Positions 50,701 to 61,200 of a stretch of 64,000 bases of DNA are shown here, in pieces. Source of the DNA: Deuterostichococcus epilithicus (taxonomy: Eukaryota; Chlorophyta; Trebouxiophyceae; Prasiolales; Stichococcaceae). Location: NCBI GenBank assembly GCA_033439295.1, contig JAVTLE010000013.1, positions 124,001-188,000 on the forward strand. The letters are read 5' to 3'. The notes beneath the pieces are model-generated. The model was not told the DNA's origin. It saw only the letters and a program-made list of their open reading frames with translations, and ran no database searches. Position numbers and translations under genes: made by a program. Numbering within the stretch: the stretch's first letter is position 1; every line of letters starts with the position of its first letter.

Positions 50701-51482
50701 AAGCAGTCGTTCCGACTCAACAGGACGCCTCCAGCTGGAAGCTACCATCTGAGGCGTATCCCCTCCGCAGCGCAGCGCCAGCTGAGCTTAAAACACGGAA
50801 CCAGCCTCGGCCCGTTATGACCTAGGTGTGACACTCCCCCCCGGGGGGCAGCAATGCTGCGGGACCTCAAATGTTTGAGGAAAAGTGATGAATCAGCAGT
50901 GCTGCGGCAGCATTGGAGCACCACCAGACCAATGGACACGCAGGCTCACACGCAGTGGCAGGCAGTGGAAGCAGGAAGTGACTTGCCTGCGCAGGTGCTG
51001 TCGAAGTTGTTGAGCTGTATCTGCCATCTAAAGAGGTTGTTGTCGTCCACCAGCGACACCCAGGCGAGCTACGTGCAGCATCGTACAATCTGTGACATAT
51101 TCATAAGCGCAGTGCCATGGCGGAAATCGCATTGTCCTGCTGTGGCGGTTGCGCCGCGAGCCGCAAAGCTGAAAAAAAGGTCGTGTTGGGGCATCAATAT
51201 AGCTGCTGGATCTCTGACAGCGATCAGTCCCAGCAAGTCTAGCAAGGCGCAAGAAATAAGCAGAGCATGCCCGCCCGTGTGTCGCACCTGCGGCAGGCTG
51301 CCGCCTGATACCACGCGCTGAAGAGAGTGCAGCTCGGCGGCGATGCGGCGGGCGCCACGCATGCCGGCCCAGGACGGCAGCGCTGGCGCAGTTGTGGCGA
51401 GCGCAGCTCCGCCGCAGGGCGGGTTTTCACCCAGCTTGCGCTTGGTGCGGATGGACGATCTGCCACCTTCGAAGGCCAAGCG
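44772..51482 (-). CDS. UBC-like / UBA-like / PARP catalytic domain fusion, 5' end unresolved
   Basis: 17 exons, minus-strand order: 51482-51288, 51068-50987, 50238-50100, 49811-49686, 49376-49262, 48751-48667, 48389-48212, 48141-47691, 47425-47299, 47227-46963, 46708-46629, 46525-46500, 46321-46183, 45924-45803, 45565-45461, 45180-45085, 44825-44772 (TAG); 794 codons in phase. The N-terminal half is a ubiquitin-conjugating fold: ARRIAAELHSL, WVSLVDDNNLFRWQ, FPYDYPENPFSLRIVLP, GGAFCLPVL (Cys at the E2 active-site position, but no HPN), ILTTVIQAM. The middle is Ala-rich, then RRRRRRRPYMLDDE, coiled-coil-like, then UBA-like (ALAALSHCSNDYADAVDYLI). The C-terminus is PARP catalytic: VLSIERVQNLRLW, FLFHDS, EEGFHTRL, GTGTYFARD, LLLCRVALGR, AFPEYLVKL. 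The triad reads His-Tyr-Met, suggesting mono-ADP-ribosylation or no activity. GC-AG introns follow 50987 and 45803. The first listed exon has no ATG, so upstream exon(s) are missing; the linker exon 48141-47691 is the least certain. Confidence 0.8.
46098..46142 (-). repeat. Extra copy of a PARP exon 3' edge inside the intron
   Basis: This repeats, with changes, the end of exon 46321-46183 including its donor: both read as (E/N)RFLFH(D/S)S(N/A)A followed by GTG. It sits about 83 bases inside the intron. Only the copy ending at 46183 is in phase with the conserved exon. Confidence 0.75.
48508..48541 (+). repeat. Short tandem repeat, unit GCATGCC, four copies
   Basis: Four perfect copies of a 7-base unit in an intron of the PARP fusion gene. 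Each unit contains the palindrome GCATGC. Confidence 0.9.
50221..50516 (-). repeat. 136-bp tandem repeat carrying a splice acceptor and exon start
   Basis: Two nearly identical 136-base units (50221-50356, 50357-50492) plus a partial third (50493-50516). Each begins with the exon-50238-50100 edge, including acceptor TTTGCAG and the codons for RRLNED. The gene-proximal unit opens into the conserved UBC exon; the others stop being coding after about 40 bases. The near-perfect identity means the duplication is very recent or is being homogenised. Confidence 0.92.
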
Positions 51483-52559
51483 CTGATGCTGTTAGGATGG
51501 TGACGCTGTCTCGTGAGCCTTCGAATCCTCATGCGTGCTGATAGCAGCGCAGACCCCGTGCTATATTGCAGACGACATGCTTCCGTGCGGCTGGCACGCA
51601 TGATGCGCCCAAAACGGAAGCCCCCAAGACATAGCCGCGCCTTTGAAAGGCTGAGGCGAGGACGACATCTTGAAGATCTCCAGACCCACAGCCTCTGAGG
51701 ATGCGGCTGCAAGTCGCCAGATCTTCAAATGGGGTTGCGCGACTGTGCCGAGGCCCAGGAGCTGTGACCCTGCAACATGCGCAGCGAGCATCTATGATCG
51801 TCTCGCTGAATTTTGCGGATGACGGGACAGTTCTGCAGATGCAATGTACGTATGAAACCACAAGTGCTGGTCACGACAGGTGTGAATTTGCACTCGCCTG
51901 GTGAGCACTGGGCGCGGGTGCCGAGCACAATGCCTATAGACAGTCTGGGCGCGCCTGCGGCTTTGATTCTCCAGCAATGAAGCAATGCGTGCTGATCTGA
52001 GTGGCTGAGATGCTGTCTGCAGCACAGATCACGCTCGCCCAACACTAACGAGTACAGGGCGGGCATGGTGTTGCCCAGAGCAACCCGAATTGCCCAGCCC
52101 AGCCGCCCTGCTCTTGCAGGAACCCTCCGCCTGCTGGCGTCCTTTCGTATTGACTGCTTCTCACAGGTTGCAGGCAATTGCTTCCGCCGCTGCCGCCAAT
52201 GCTGCTGCCGCCAACATCGCCGCCCCGCCACCGCTGCCGGCCAGGCAGTACTCTTCCTCTCATCCTTTTTAATTTCTGTTCCTTCTTGGACTCTTTGAAT
52301 GGTTCAAATTGGTCAACACTTGATAGTTGAAGGCACCAAGTCGTCAACGTACATTCCTGCTGATAGGGAGCATCACGCACAGAATGTCCTCTCAACAGCA
52401 ACCTCAAACCGAGCGAGCGAGCTCTGAAGTGCTTCGCTGCGTGGTGCAGCCCATGCTTATGCGGATGGACTCGAAACAAACATCATAGTACCTTCGAGTG
52501 CACAGTTCGGTGCATCTGCCGTCAGCGCCTTCACGGGCAGGCAGGATGCAACATTATGC
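51483..52559. other. Region upstream of the PARP fusion gene
   Basis: It should contain the missing first exon(s) and promoter of the minus-strand PARP fusion. A candidate minus-strand start near 52,250 reads as an Ala-rich peptide (MLAAAALAAAAEAIA) and ends at a GTGAGA donor, but its phase cannot be checked. Nothing else is recognised. Confidence 0.4.
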
Positions 52560-53260
52560 AAGATTGCTGTAGGGATCCCGCTTGGTGGCCAGCGTGGCCG
52601 CCAGCGCGCACATGCAATTGATGACAGGATTTCAGCGCCGGCAGGCAAATGGTGCCGCCTACGGTCACTTGGCCGTTCAACCTGCATGCCGCACAATCAT
52701 CATATGTCGGGCAGGCCTCGCAGCTGAGGCGGCAAATATGCTGTCAGCGCTGATAAGCTGCAGTGTGCACGACAACTGAGGCCAGCACGGTTGTAGCCGT
52801 CGTCTGATTTTAAAGTTGTAGAGTTTACACATCTTTTGGCAAATGATGGGCATCTCAGGTGACCGCCTAACATGCCTGCTTGCTGCAGCACTCAATCAGC
52901 AAAAGAGGGGGCCACTGATGATGGGGAACAAATTGTTCCGAACAATGAAGTTGTATACTGGGTACATGGGGGACCTGTCTGTCGACCGCATAAAAATGCT
53001 GATGCACATGAAACAGATATGCCAATGCATCAGGCGCCAGTACAGCTGCAGCAGTGACAAGATACCTCGGGCAAGCAGTCGCCGGATAACATTAAGGGTT
53101 GCATTGGAGGGGAACCGCAGCTCGGCAGCGATCGATGCGGCGGGCGCCGCGCATGCCCGCCGCCCAGAGCGACGGCACGGAGGCGGCTGCAGTAGGCATG
53201 GGCAGCGCGGCTTGCATTGCTCCTCTTCCGCTTTGCGGAGCACATGTGCCATCATCGGCC
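52560..53260 (-). pseudogene. Decayed partial copy of the UBC-like half of the PARP fusion gene
   Basis: Two pieces on minus match exons of the neighbouring gene. About 53118-53178 matches the exon coding LPSWAGMRGARRIAA (the same GMRGARRI run is kept). About 52590-52690 matches the exon coding GHVTAGGAFCLPVL (here GQVTVGGTICLPAL, again after an acceptor). The intervening and following exons are missing or unrecognisable and the frame does not hold, so it is a non-functional duplicate. Order and strand are the same as in the parent, which fits tandem duplication. Confidence 0.65.
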
Positions 53261-53726
53261 TGGTGCAGAAACGGGTAGAACTATTTGGTGTTGCAGTCGT
53301 GGCTTGAAGGCTGCTGGCACCATCAGTCCCGTCAACAGCGGACTCACTTTCCATGCATAACGTCACCCCCCTTGCCGTGCTGATCCCTCAAGCGACTTCG
53401 CTCGCTCCAACCCTGGGAGCGAGGATAATGAGGCGGACAGCCTTGCAGAACAGGGGGAACGCTTCTTGTTCAGCAGAAATCCAAGATGATAAATGCTGAC
53501 GTGCACGCTATAGCAGCTGCCCAGCGGGCACAGGAAGTGCGTCCCTCTCCTGTTGGACAGTGACATCGACGATTCGACACAACCTGGGACGATCTTGCTG
53601 CCACCAGGCAACTGCAGCGAGTGCCGCCAGATTTTCCGCCTTTGGTCTCTGAACAGTCTTACATAGCGAGACCACTGCCGCGCTGCAGCGCAGACACGCA
53701 GCACGCAGGATCCTGCAGGCGAGACG
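53261..53726. other. Intergenic region upstream of the second PARP-like gene
   Basis: Promoter side of the gene starting at 53727. No coding sequence or recognisable element seen. Confidence 0.5.
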
Positions 53727-56700
53727 ATGCTGCCGTCCACTTCAGCAGCCGCCAGGGATCACTCCAAGGCCCGAGAGTGGCAGTCTCTAGCACAGCAGAT
53801 GGGCACAGCTCTGTTGTTCAGCCATGACGATGTCTGCGAGGAAGCCCGACGGCACGAGCGAGCGCTGGAGCAGCAGATGGAGGCCGCTTGCACAAAGCTG
53901 CCGCCTTACTGGAGCCCTGTTTGCCGAGAGCAGCACTACGACTTTGCAGGCCAGGTCGTGATCTACGATGCCAGCCGCGGTACGCCACTTCAGACATACG
54001 AACCGTAGTTTCTTTATAAAGAAATGCGAATGATGCAGCCCTGTTGGGCGCGCGGAATGCTGCCGGCAACATGCATGTTGATGCCATGCATGATCAGGGT
54101 ATGATTTCTGCTGCGGCGCAGGGTTTCAATATGGGCAGCCGCGCATTTTCGCGCCGCAGGCGGCACAAGAGATCATGACGCACACAGGGCTCACACAGTA
54201 TTGCCACTGCATTCCGAACTTTCAATTTGCAGTTTGGGTTTACGGAATCAATACCTCATGCTGCGCACCCATCTGCTGCATTATTTGTCATTGGCACGGC
54301 GCCACTTGGCTCCATCACGGCCAACACCCCGTTGACGGCCTTCTTGTCTTAAGCGCAGTTGCATTTGACTGTGCAGTGCTTCACAGACAATGTCTCATTG
54401 TCGGCGCAATCGACTTCGATCTCCTGTTCACTCCCTGAAGGGAGGCCGCTCTGCGGGCACTCAATCTCAAGGAGAGCGGCGCCGAGGCACTGCAGTGGGT
54501 CGAGGGTATCCTTGCCGACGGCGGCAGCGTGGCGGAGGCGGCACACAGCGCATCTGTGCAGACGTTGGAGCAGGCCGGCATCCACTGGTGTGCCGAGCAA
54601 GGCCTGCTGTCTTGTACTCTTTGCGATGCACAACGCAGCTGCGCAGCAGCATCTGCAGCTGGCTGTATTCATGTAGCAATGTGCCTGGTCCATACGGCTT
54701 TAGTTGCCACGTCCTGTGTGCATCCTGTACGAAGCTGCCGGGACGAGAGGCCTGCTCGGATGCACACTGTGTGCATGTGAACTACGACATGTGTACACAC
54801 CCCACTTACTTGTGCACTATCATGGTGCACGGTCTGGCCGCAGGGAGGATGCCGAGGCGGCCATGCGGCACTGCTGCGACCATGTGCAGCTGGCGCTAGC
54901 ATGGGCGCTGCGCTGCCAGGAAAGCAGCGGCGGCGGCGGCGCGGCGGCGGAGGCGGCAGTTCTGCGACTTTTGCCGGCGCACCATTTGAGGCAGCAGGGC
55001 TCGTTCACATATGCATGACGCCAGTAGGTCTGAAGGATGGAAAGCCTGCAGACTCTGACTTTTTAGCAGGCGGCTGGCAGCTGGCATGCCAGGTGACGAT
55101 CTGCCAATGCCGCAATGCGATGCCCAGCAGCCAGCCCCTGCCTCGCTCAGGACGCCGGCTGGCTGCTGCCAGCTGGCAGGGGCTCAGCTCCTGCAGTGCG
55201 CCCTCGCGGCGCCGCGGCGGCGAAAGACTTGTCTCTGTCGTCCCCCTCGAAGTGCCCGCCCATCAGTCCAATAGTTCACCACATCTCACCTCGACATGCA
55301 CAGCCGGGGCGCCACCCACCGTCCGCCCGCTGCAGGCGGCGCCTGGCGCGGCAGTTCGAGGGCGACACGGAGGTGCGGTCCATCGCGCAGCGGTTCGAGG
55401 AGTCAGCGTCCGAATACTTCCACCCCAACATCACGCGCATCATGCGGGTGCAGCAGCCGGACCTTCTGGATGCCTTCCACTCCTACTGCGCTTCCTGCGG
55501 TGCGCCCTTCTATTGCAGTTAAACCGCAATCACAGGCGGTGTACAGTTGAGATGAAGAAGGGTGTCGGCCAGCAACCTGAGAGCGAAAACGCGCTATCAG
55601 CCGGCAGCTTGCTCCAGGCGCTGTAGTCAGCATTGCGCCTGGCGGCGCGGAGTGGGCATGGCGCCTTTTGTACTTTCGTCTGCATGAGTGAGAACTGCAG
55701 GATATGGGGTTCACGAAGCCTGATGCGCTCCTGCATGGATGTCTGGAGGAGACACTGCCGACCAGCAGTCACAAACCATTCAGATGGAGGATGGCTGCGG
55801 ATGGTTGTCGGCATTGCAAAGCGGCACTGTTCCCGCAGCCGCTTCGACTTTCGAACGCTGACCAGCCGATTCACGCCGCAGGTATCTCGGAAGGTGACCT
55901 TGGGTACCGGGGGCAGCTGTGCTTCCACGGCACCAGCGACTCCGCCATCCAGAGCATCGTGCAGGTGACCCACCGCCTGTCACACAGTATGGTTAAAGTT
56001 TGCAGGAGGCCGCATGCACCCTGTTGACATGCGGCGCTCAAGAGTGTCAGTGACTGGCTCACGAGCATTCTGTTCCTTCTAATCACTGCGGCGCCTGCTC
56101 CCCATGCCTGCTGCTGCCCGCCAGAAGATGCCATCGTGCTGGCCAGAGTCTGCCCTGAGCTGCCATGTGGTTCGTAGCCGGCAGGAGGGCTTCAAGGCAG
56201 AGAAGAGCCGCCAGGTGCTGCGGCCCGTTTCTGAACCCGCCATGCGCTGTCTCATGCAACCATGTTCCGCGATAAAGCAGCTTATTTGTAAGCCCCTTTT
56301 CGGGTCTTGTAGCAGCGAACATGTGCGAGATGAATGGATCCCAGGTGCAAAAGCTGATCTGGGTGGCGTCACGCTCCAGCTACTCGCACACCTACTCCGC
56401 CAGAGCAGGTGAGGGGCGGCATAGTCTTTCGTCTAGATGCACGAAACCCTGCCATCAGCAGCGCAGCCTTTCAGATGCGACTCGACACCTGCGTACCCTA
56501 CTGTGCCGGCAGCACATGATGCAGCCGTGCATAGCAACCTGCTGCTGGCCTCGCATGATGGAGACACGGCTCTTGTGACACCGTCTTGAGCGCGAAGCTC
56601 TCGCAGCAGCGCGGGCGGCGCAGCACGCAGCGGCGGCTGCCGGCGCGGCGCCAGCGTCACCGGTCACACTGCAGCGGGCGGCGGCGTGCCGCGCGGCAGC

Positions 56701-56881
56701 CGAGACCTCGTGTGAGTACTCCATGATTGTGGCGGCCGCCGCGCTGCCGCCCCTGGACGGCATCCAGCAGCAGGGCACGCGGCAGCTGACCGCCAGCACA
56801 GCCACATTTGCCGACAACCGGGCGGTGTACCCGGCGTACCTCATTTCCTACAACACGCCCGAGGCCGTGGGCTACTACTGA
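53727..56881 (+). CDS. PARP-like protein with altered catalytic triad
   Basis: Exons: 53727-54004, 54441-54587, 54844-54990, 55336-55499, 55882-55964, 56185-56214, 56345-56408, about 56610-56881 (TGA); about 394 aa. The third exon end (GC donor at 54991) and the last exon start are the weakest joins. The N-terminal exon is unfamiliar (DDVCEEARRHERALEQQM, HYDFAGQVVIYDAS). Next comes a UBA-like stretch (EDAEAAMRHCCDHVQLALAW), then PARP-type segments: FHPNITRIMRVQQPDLLDAF, GQLCFHGTSDSAIQSIVQ, EGFKAEKS, SSYSHTYSA, and the C-terminal NRAVYPAYLISY. The HGT motif is intact. The conserved Tyr position reads Trp (KLIWVAS) and the Glu position reads Thr, so ADP-ribosyl transfer is doubtful. No UBC-fold part is seen. 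It is the paralogue of the genes on either side. Confidence 0.68.
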
Positions 56882-58202
56882 GACGTACACACATCGGAGT
56901 TGCATCGGATGTCGTGACATTGCAGGGCACAGTTGCTGTGAACCAGCAGACGGCAGGGGTGGTAGTCTGGGGGTAGTGGTGATGGCGTGGAGCTGGATCA
57001 GGCTGTCAAGTCAATATCAAGAGGCGGGGTAGTGGTTTCAGCTGGTGTTGACAGCTGCGTGTGTTTGGGTCGACACGCACAGGGATGTCACCAGTATGTG
57101 GTGGACGGTTGTGATGCACCACCGCACCTGCCTGCAGTATACTATACAGGCTGCAGCGCAGAATGAGCCTTGCGACAGAAGGTGTTATCGGGTTCGGCTG
57201 GTCAGTAATCTCGTTGCTTCTCTCTGCTGCCTGCGCCAGCTTGTGGAAAGGGAGCAAAAGCAGAAACATGTCGGGTGCCGGAATCAGTGGAGTGCCGGAG
57301 ATCGTGCTGCGCATGTCATCCGCCAGCGTCCTCGGACATGTAGTTCAGTTCGTGGCATAGTATGCGACTGCTCTTGCGCACCTCAACTATCAAAAGCACC
57401 TTGCGCAGCACAGCATGGAGTAGCGCCGGCCATACAACCGCTGAGTCCGCCATGTTGCTTGGGGGTCATTCCCTTCGGAACAGCATGCGCTGCTGACTCT
57501 GCTGCCCACCAGTCACACCTCGCGTCATAGTATATGATCGATTGCTGTTGAATACGGCGAAGGCGCAATCTGGTGCTACCGAACAGGTGATATGCAGACT
57601 TGCTGGCAACCCTGACCTCGATTGCTTGCCGCGCTTTCCTCATTGACGAGAGGCGTTTGTGCTTACATCTTCTCTGATAGTTTTACACACGCCTTGACGC
57701 GCTTTCGAGCTGTGGACTTCAGTTGACTGCCTGCCAAAGCGAGGCATCCAAGTCATGCTTCGCCCAGACACTAAAGTTTTGGGGACGAGTCGGCCGGGTG
57801 CAGCTACTATGTTGATTCACTATGAGGTACTAGGAGTCTCCATGTCACTGAACGAGCCGCATCGCCGTTGTGCTGGCCAGGGTCACAATATCAGGCCAGC
57901 ATGGCGCAGACCTGCTGACTCAGGGCGGGCCTGACCTCCGAGACCGACCTGGTAAACGGCTGTCGACAGAAACAGTGATCTTTGCCGTCTATGTGCATTT
58001 GAGGAGCTGATCTCAACTGCATGACGCAGGCTGCGCTTGTGAGACATGTCTGGGAGGAGAGCATCGATCGTAAACCTGACCCTGGATGACGATGACGCCG
58101 CCGCGATGGCACCAGGTGCAGCCGTAGACACCTGACCCTGAGGCGGCGAAATGATGGTTTTCTGCGTGCTGGTTCTCAGTCAGTGACGCTCAAAGCAGTT
58201 AC
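56882..58202. other. Intergenic region between the second and third PARP-like genes
   Basis: 3' flank of one gene and promoter side of the next. The less GC-rich part (57,000-57,900) has no conserved frame. No repeat shared with other spacers was noticed. Confidence 0.6.
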
Positions 58203-58235
58203 ATGACTCCGAGTGCACTGCATGCAGGGTCTCGC

Positions 58236-61200
58236 ATGGCTGGCGCCAAGCGACGCCGCTCCTTGCGCAGGGTGGCTATGACTGCTGCGGCCGATGCAGT
58301 GGCGGCGACGGCAGCAGCCGCAGAGGATGACGTGCCTGCCAAGCGCACTCGGTATCATCTGGCGGCAGCGACGGTGGCAGGGGCGTTAGGGTCGCCGCAG
58401 GTCATCGATGCCGCAGCCTCTGCGCATGCAATGTCGACAGCAGGTCCGCAGGCGGCGCCGCAGACAGCAGCCAGTGGCAGCGGCAGCGGCCGCAGCAGGG
58501 GCAGCCTGAGCCTGGTGCAGCAGGCGGCGAGGGTTGCCTCAAAGGCGACTCGGTCCGTGAAAAAGCAGGTGCAGCCCTCAGCGGTCTACTATACTGCCAT
58601 CCAAGCCTTAAGACTGCAGCTACGAGCGACAGCATGTGCACATGCAAGCTGCTCCTGAGGCCCAGTGGCTGCGCCCGTGCTGCGTGGGCGGGGCGTCTGG
58701 CGTCGACGATGCATGATCCTGCCTGCAACTAACACCACTGATCGCACCTCATAGTCTCTCAATAATCAATAGGCACACATGTCTCCGGCTGCAGTTCAAG
58801 GCGCCGCGTGCGGCGGCCGACCGGCGTGCAGCACCGACAGCAGCGGCAGAAGCGGACTCCCCTGCGGCACTGCCAACGCCGTCGCCAGAGGAGCTCCTGG
58901 CAGCCAGCAGAGCGGAAATGGAAGAGCTGCTGCGCAGGCTCAAGGTGACTGTGGATGCCTGCATGCATCTGTTCTCTCTGTCAAGCTGGCCAACAAATTG
59001 CTGGTTCCTCCTGGGATTCGGATGGTCAGCGGCGGCAGCTCGCACCTGCCGAGATGCCCTGCTGGCAGGAAGCTGACAATGCCTGCCTTGGGCCTCAGGT
59101 ACAGCAGCTGGCCTGGCTGTTCCTCAGCGCCTGCAAGTATCCTGCATTTCTGTGCCGCAGCTGCTGGAGGCATCGCACGCAGCCGCCGTGAGGAGCCGCG
59201 GAGCCGAGCACGCAGGATGGCTGCCGCTGCACTGGACACCGCCGCGAGACACCGATGCGCTCGTCGAGTTCGTCCCCCTGGACATGCATGGCACAGGTGG
59301 GCTTCTGGCCTGCCTACTGTCCCTGTGACATGTGGCAGGATGTGACTGCTGCATTGGGGGCCCACAGACTGCAGTCGACATCAGATGACAGCGTGGGCAA
59401 CCTCTTGCGGTCCCTGTCCAGAGTGCAATGCATTGTGGTGCACAGACCAGCTGGCTGCCGTGCTCAGAAGCTGCGGTGCATGGCAGGGTTCCGCGCTCGA
59501 AGCCTAACTTATGTTCCATTCACAACCTCTCCTGCAGCTTCAAGCCCTTACCAAGGACAATCGTCTCCCGTGCATGCTGCAGGTACAGACCCGCCCATGT
59601 ATCAGCCCTGCCTGTTTGCGCTCGCGGAGCTGGTCGCTGCTGGGCTGCCAGAGGGGGACGCCCGGGCGGCGCTGGAGGCGTGCTACGGTGACGTCGACGC
59701 TGCACTGCTGCACGCCGTGAGCAGCCTGCCCGCCGGCGGCGCGGCAGCGGCCGCAGCAGCGGCCAGCGGCAGGCGCGCCTGATTTATATTGGGCAGCTCC
59801 TTGCTCGAGCTCCTGACTTGGAGCTGACCCTGAAAGAAGGAGATGAGGACATCGAAAACTTGTTGCGTGTCTCACATGTAACAAGCAGCCGGCCAGCCGC
59901 TGCCCGCCCAGGCAGAATGAGGAACAGGGTTTGGGGCAGCACGTGAGAAAGGTCCTGCACTCGTGCAGGAAAGATGCAGAAGCAGCGGAGGTGGAGGCAG
60001 TGTTGGCGGCGGTGGACCGCTGCCCGCCGGAGCAGCAGCAGATGTGCTACATGCAGGGCTGCCCCGTCGGCCGCGGCCGTGTCGTGTCCATACACCGCGT
60101 GCAAAACAGGCGGGCGCGGCCACAAGCCCTGTTCCAATCATTGCACTGGATGTGCAGCATTCCCCAGACGAAAGAGCTTTTGCTCCATGCGGAAGCAGCA
60201 TACCTTTCATGTGGTGCCTGGAGTCCGGGATGCTTGGCAACCCTGAGGACAACATGTGAATCCAGGACGCACTGCTGAGGCCCTATTGGTGCTCGGCTGA
60301 CAGGCGGCTGTGGAGCCGGTATGCGCGGCGAAAGCAAGAGGTCGCCGAGGCAGCAGGTGCCAGCTTATTGCCGCACAATCCTGGTGTCCGGCTGCAATGC
60401 ATTGCGTGGCCGTCCCAGCCTTGCCCCACTGCAAACAGCTGCAGTGGCGAATAGCCTATCTTTGAAAAACGTGCAGACAGGGCTGCTGCTCAGTTGAGCA
60501 GCTTGGCCCGGGCCTATGCAGCAGCCTTGTTGGTTGACACTGCGAATTGAGAATGTAGCTTTCTGCCCGCAGGCGGCCAGGTGAACGAGCAGCTGCTGTT
60601 CCATGGCTCCTCCCCGGCAACGCTGTCCGTCATCACGCGTGCGCTTTCAGCTGTGCTGGTCTCTTTCCGGATGCGTAACACCTAACTGCGGCCACCTGTT
60701 GCAGGGTGTTCTCTGCGGTAACACAATCTCTGCAACTTGCGTGCAGTCCACACCGAGCATGGGCCCGTCCCTGCACACGAATAATCACCATGATGGCAGC
60801 ACACACGTGATAGAGCTTTCGTGTTATCGGCGTCTGCAGGCGAGGGCTTCGACACGCGGGTGAGCCGGGAGTCGGGCATGCTGGGGCAGGGCGCCTACTT
60901 CGCCTGGGCCGCATCCTACTCCCTCGAGGGCTACTCCCGTCGAGTGCGCCACCTCCCTGGCTGCCTATTTCGCATTCACATTCGACATTCTGGGCGTGAA
61001 GAAGGAGTGCGGCAGGCAGCGACGAATGGAGCTGCAGGCATTTGCCAATGGCAACACTGCGGGATGGCTCACGAGGTAGCAATAAGCGTTTTGGGGCTCT
61101 CTGGACGCGCCCGCTGTCGGTCAGTGGTCCAGGCTCCAGGCGTGTGCAGGAGCAGGTCCGGCCTCGGCTTGCCGCCGCCCGTCTGACCCGAGGCTGTGCA

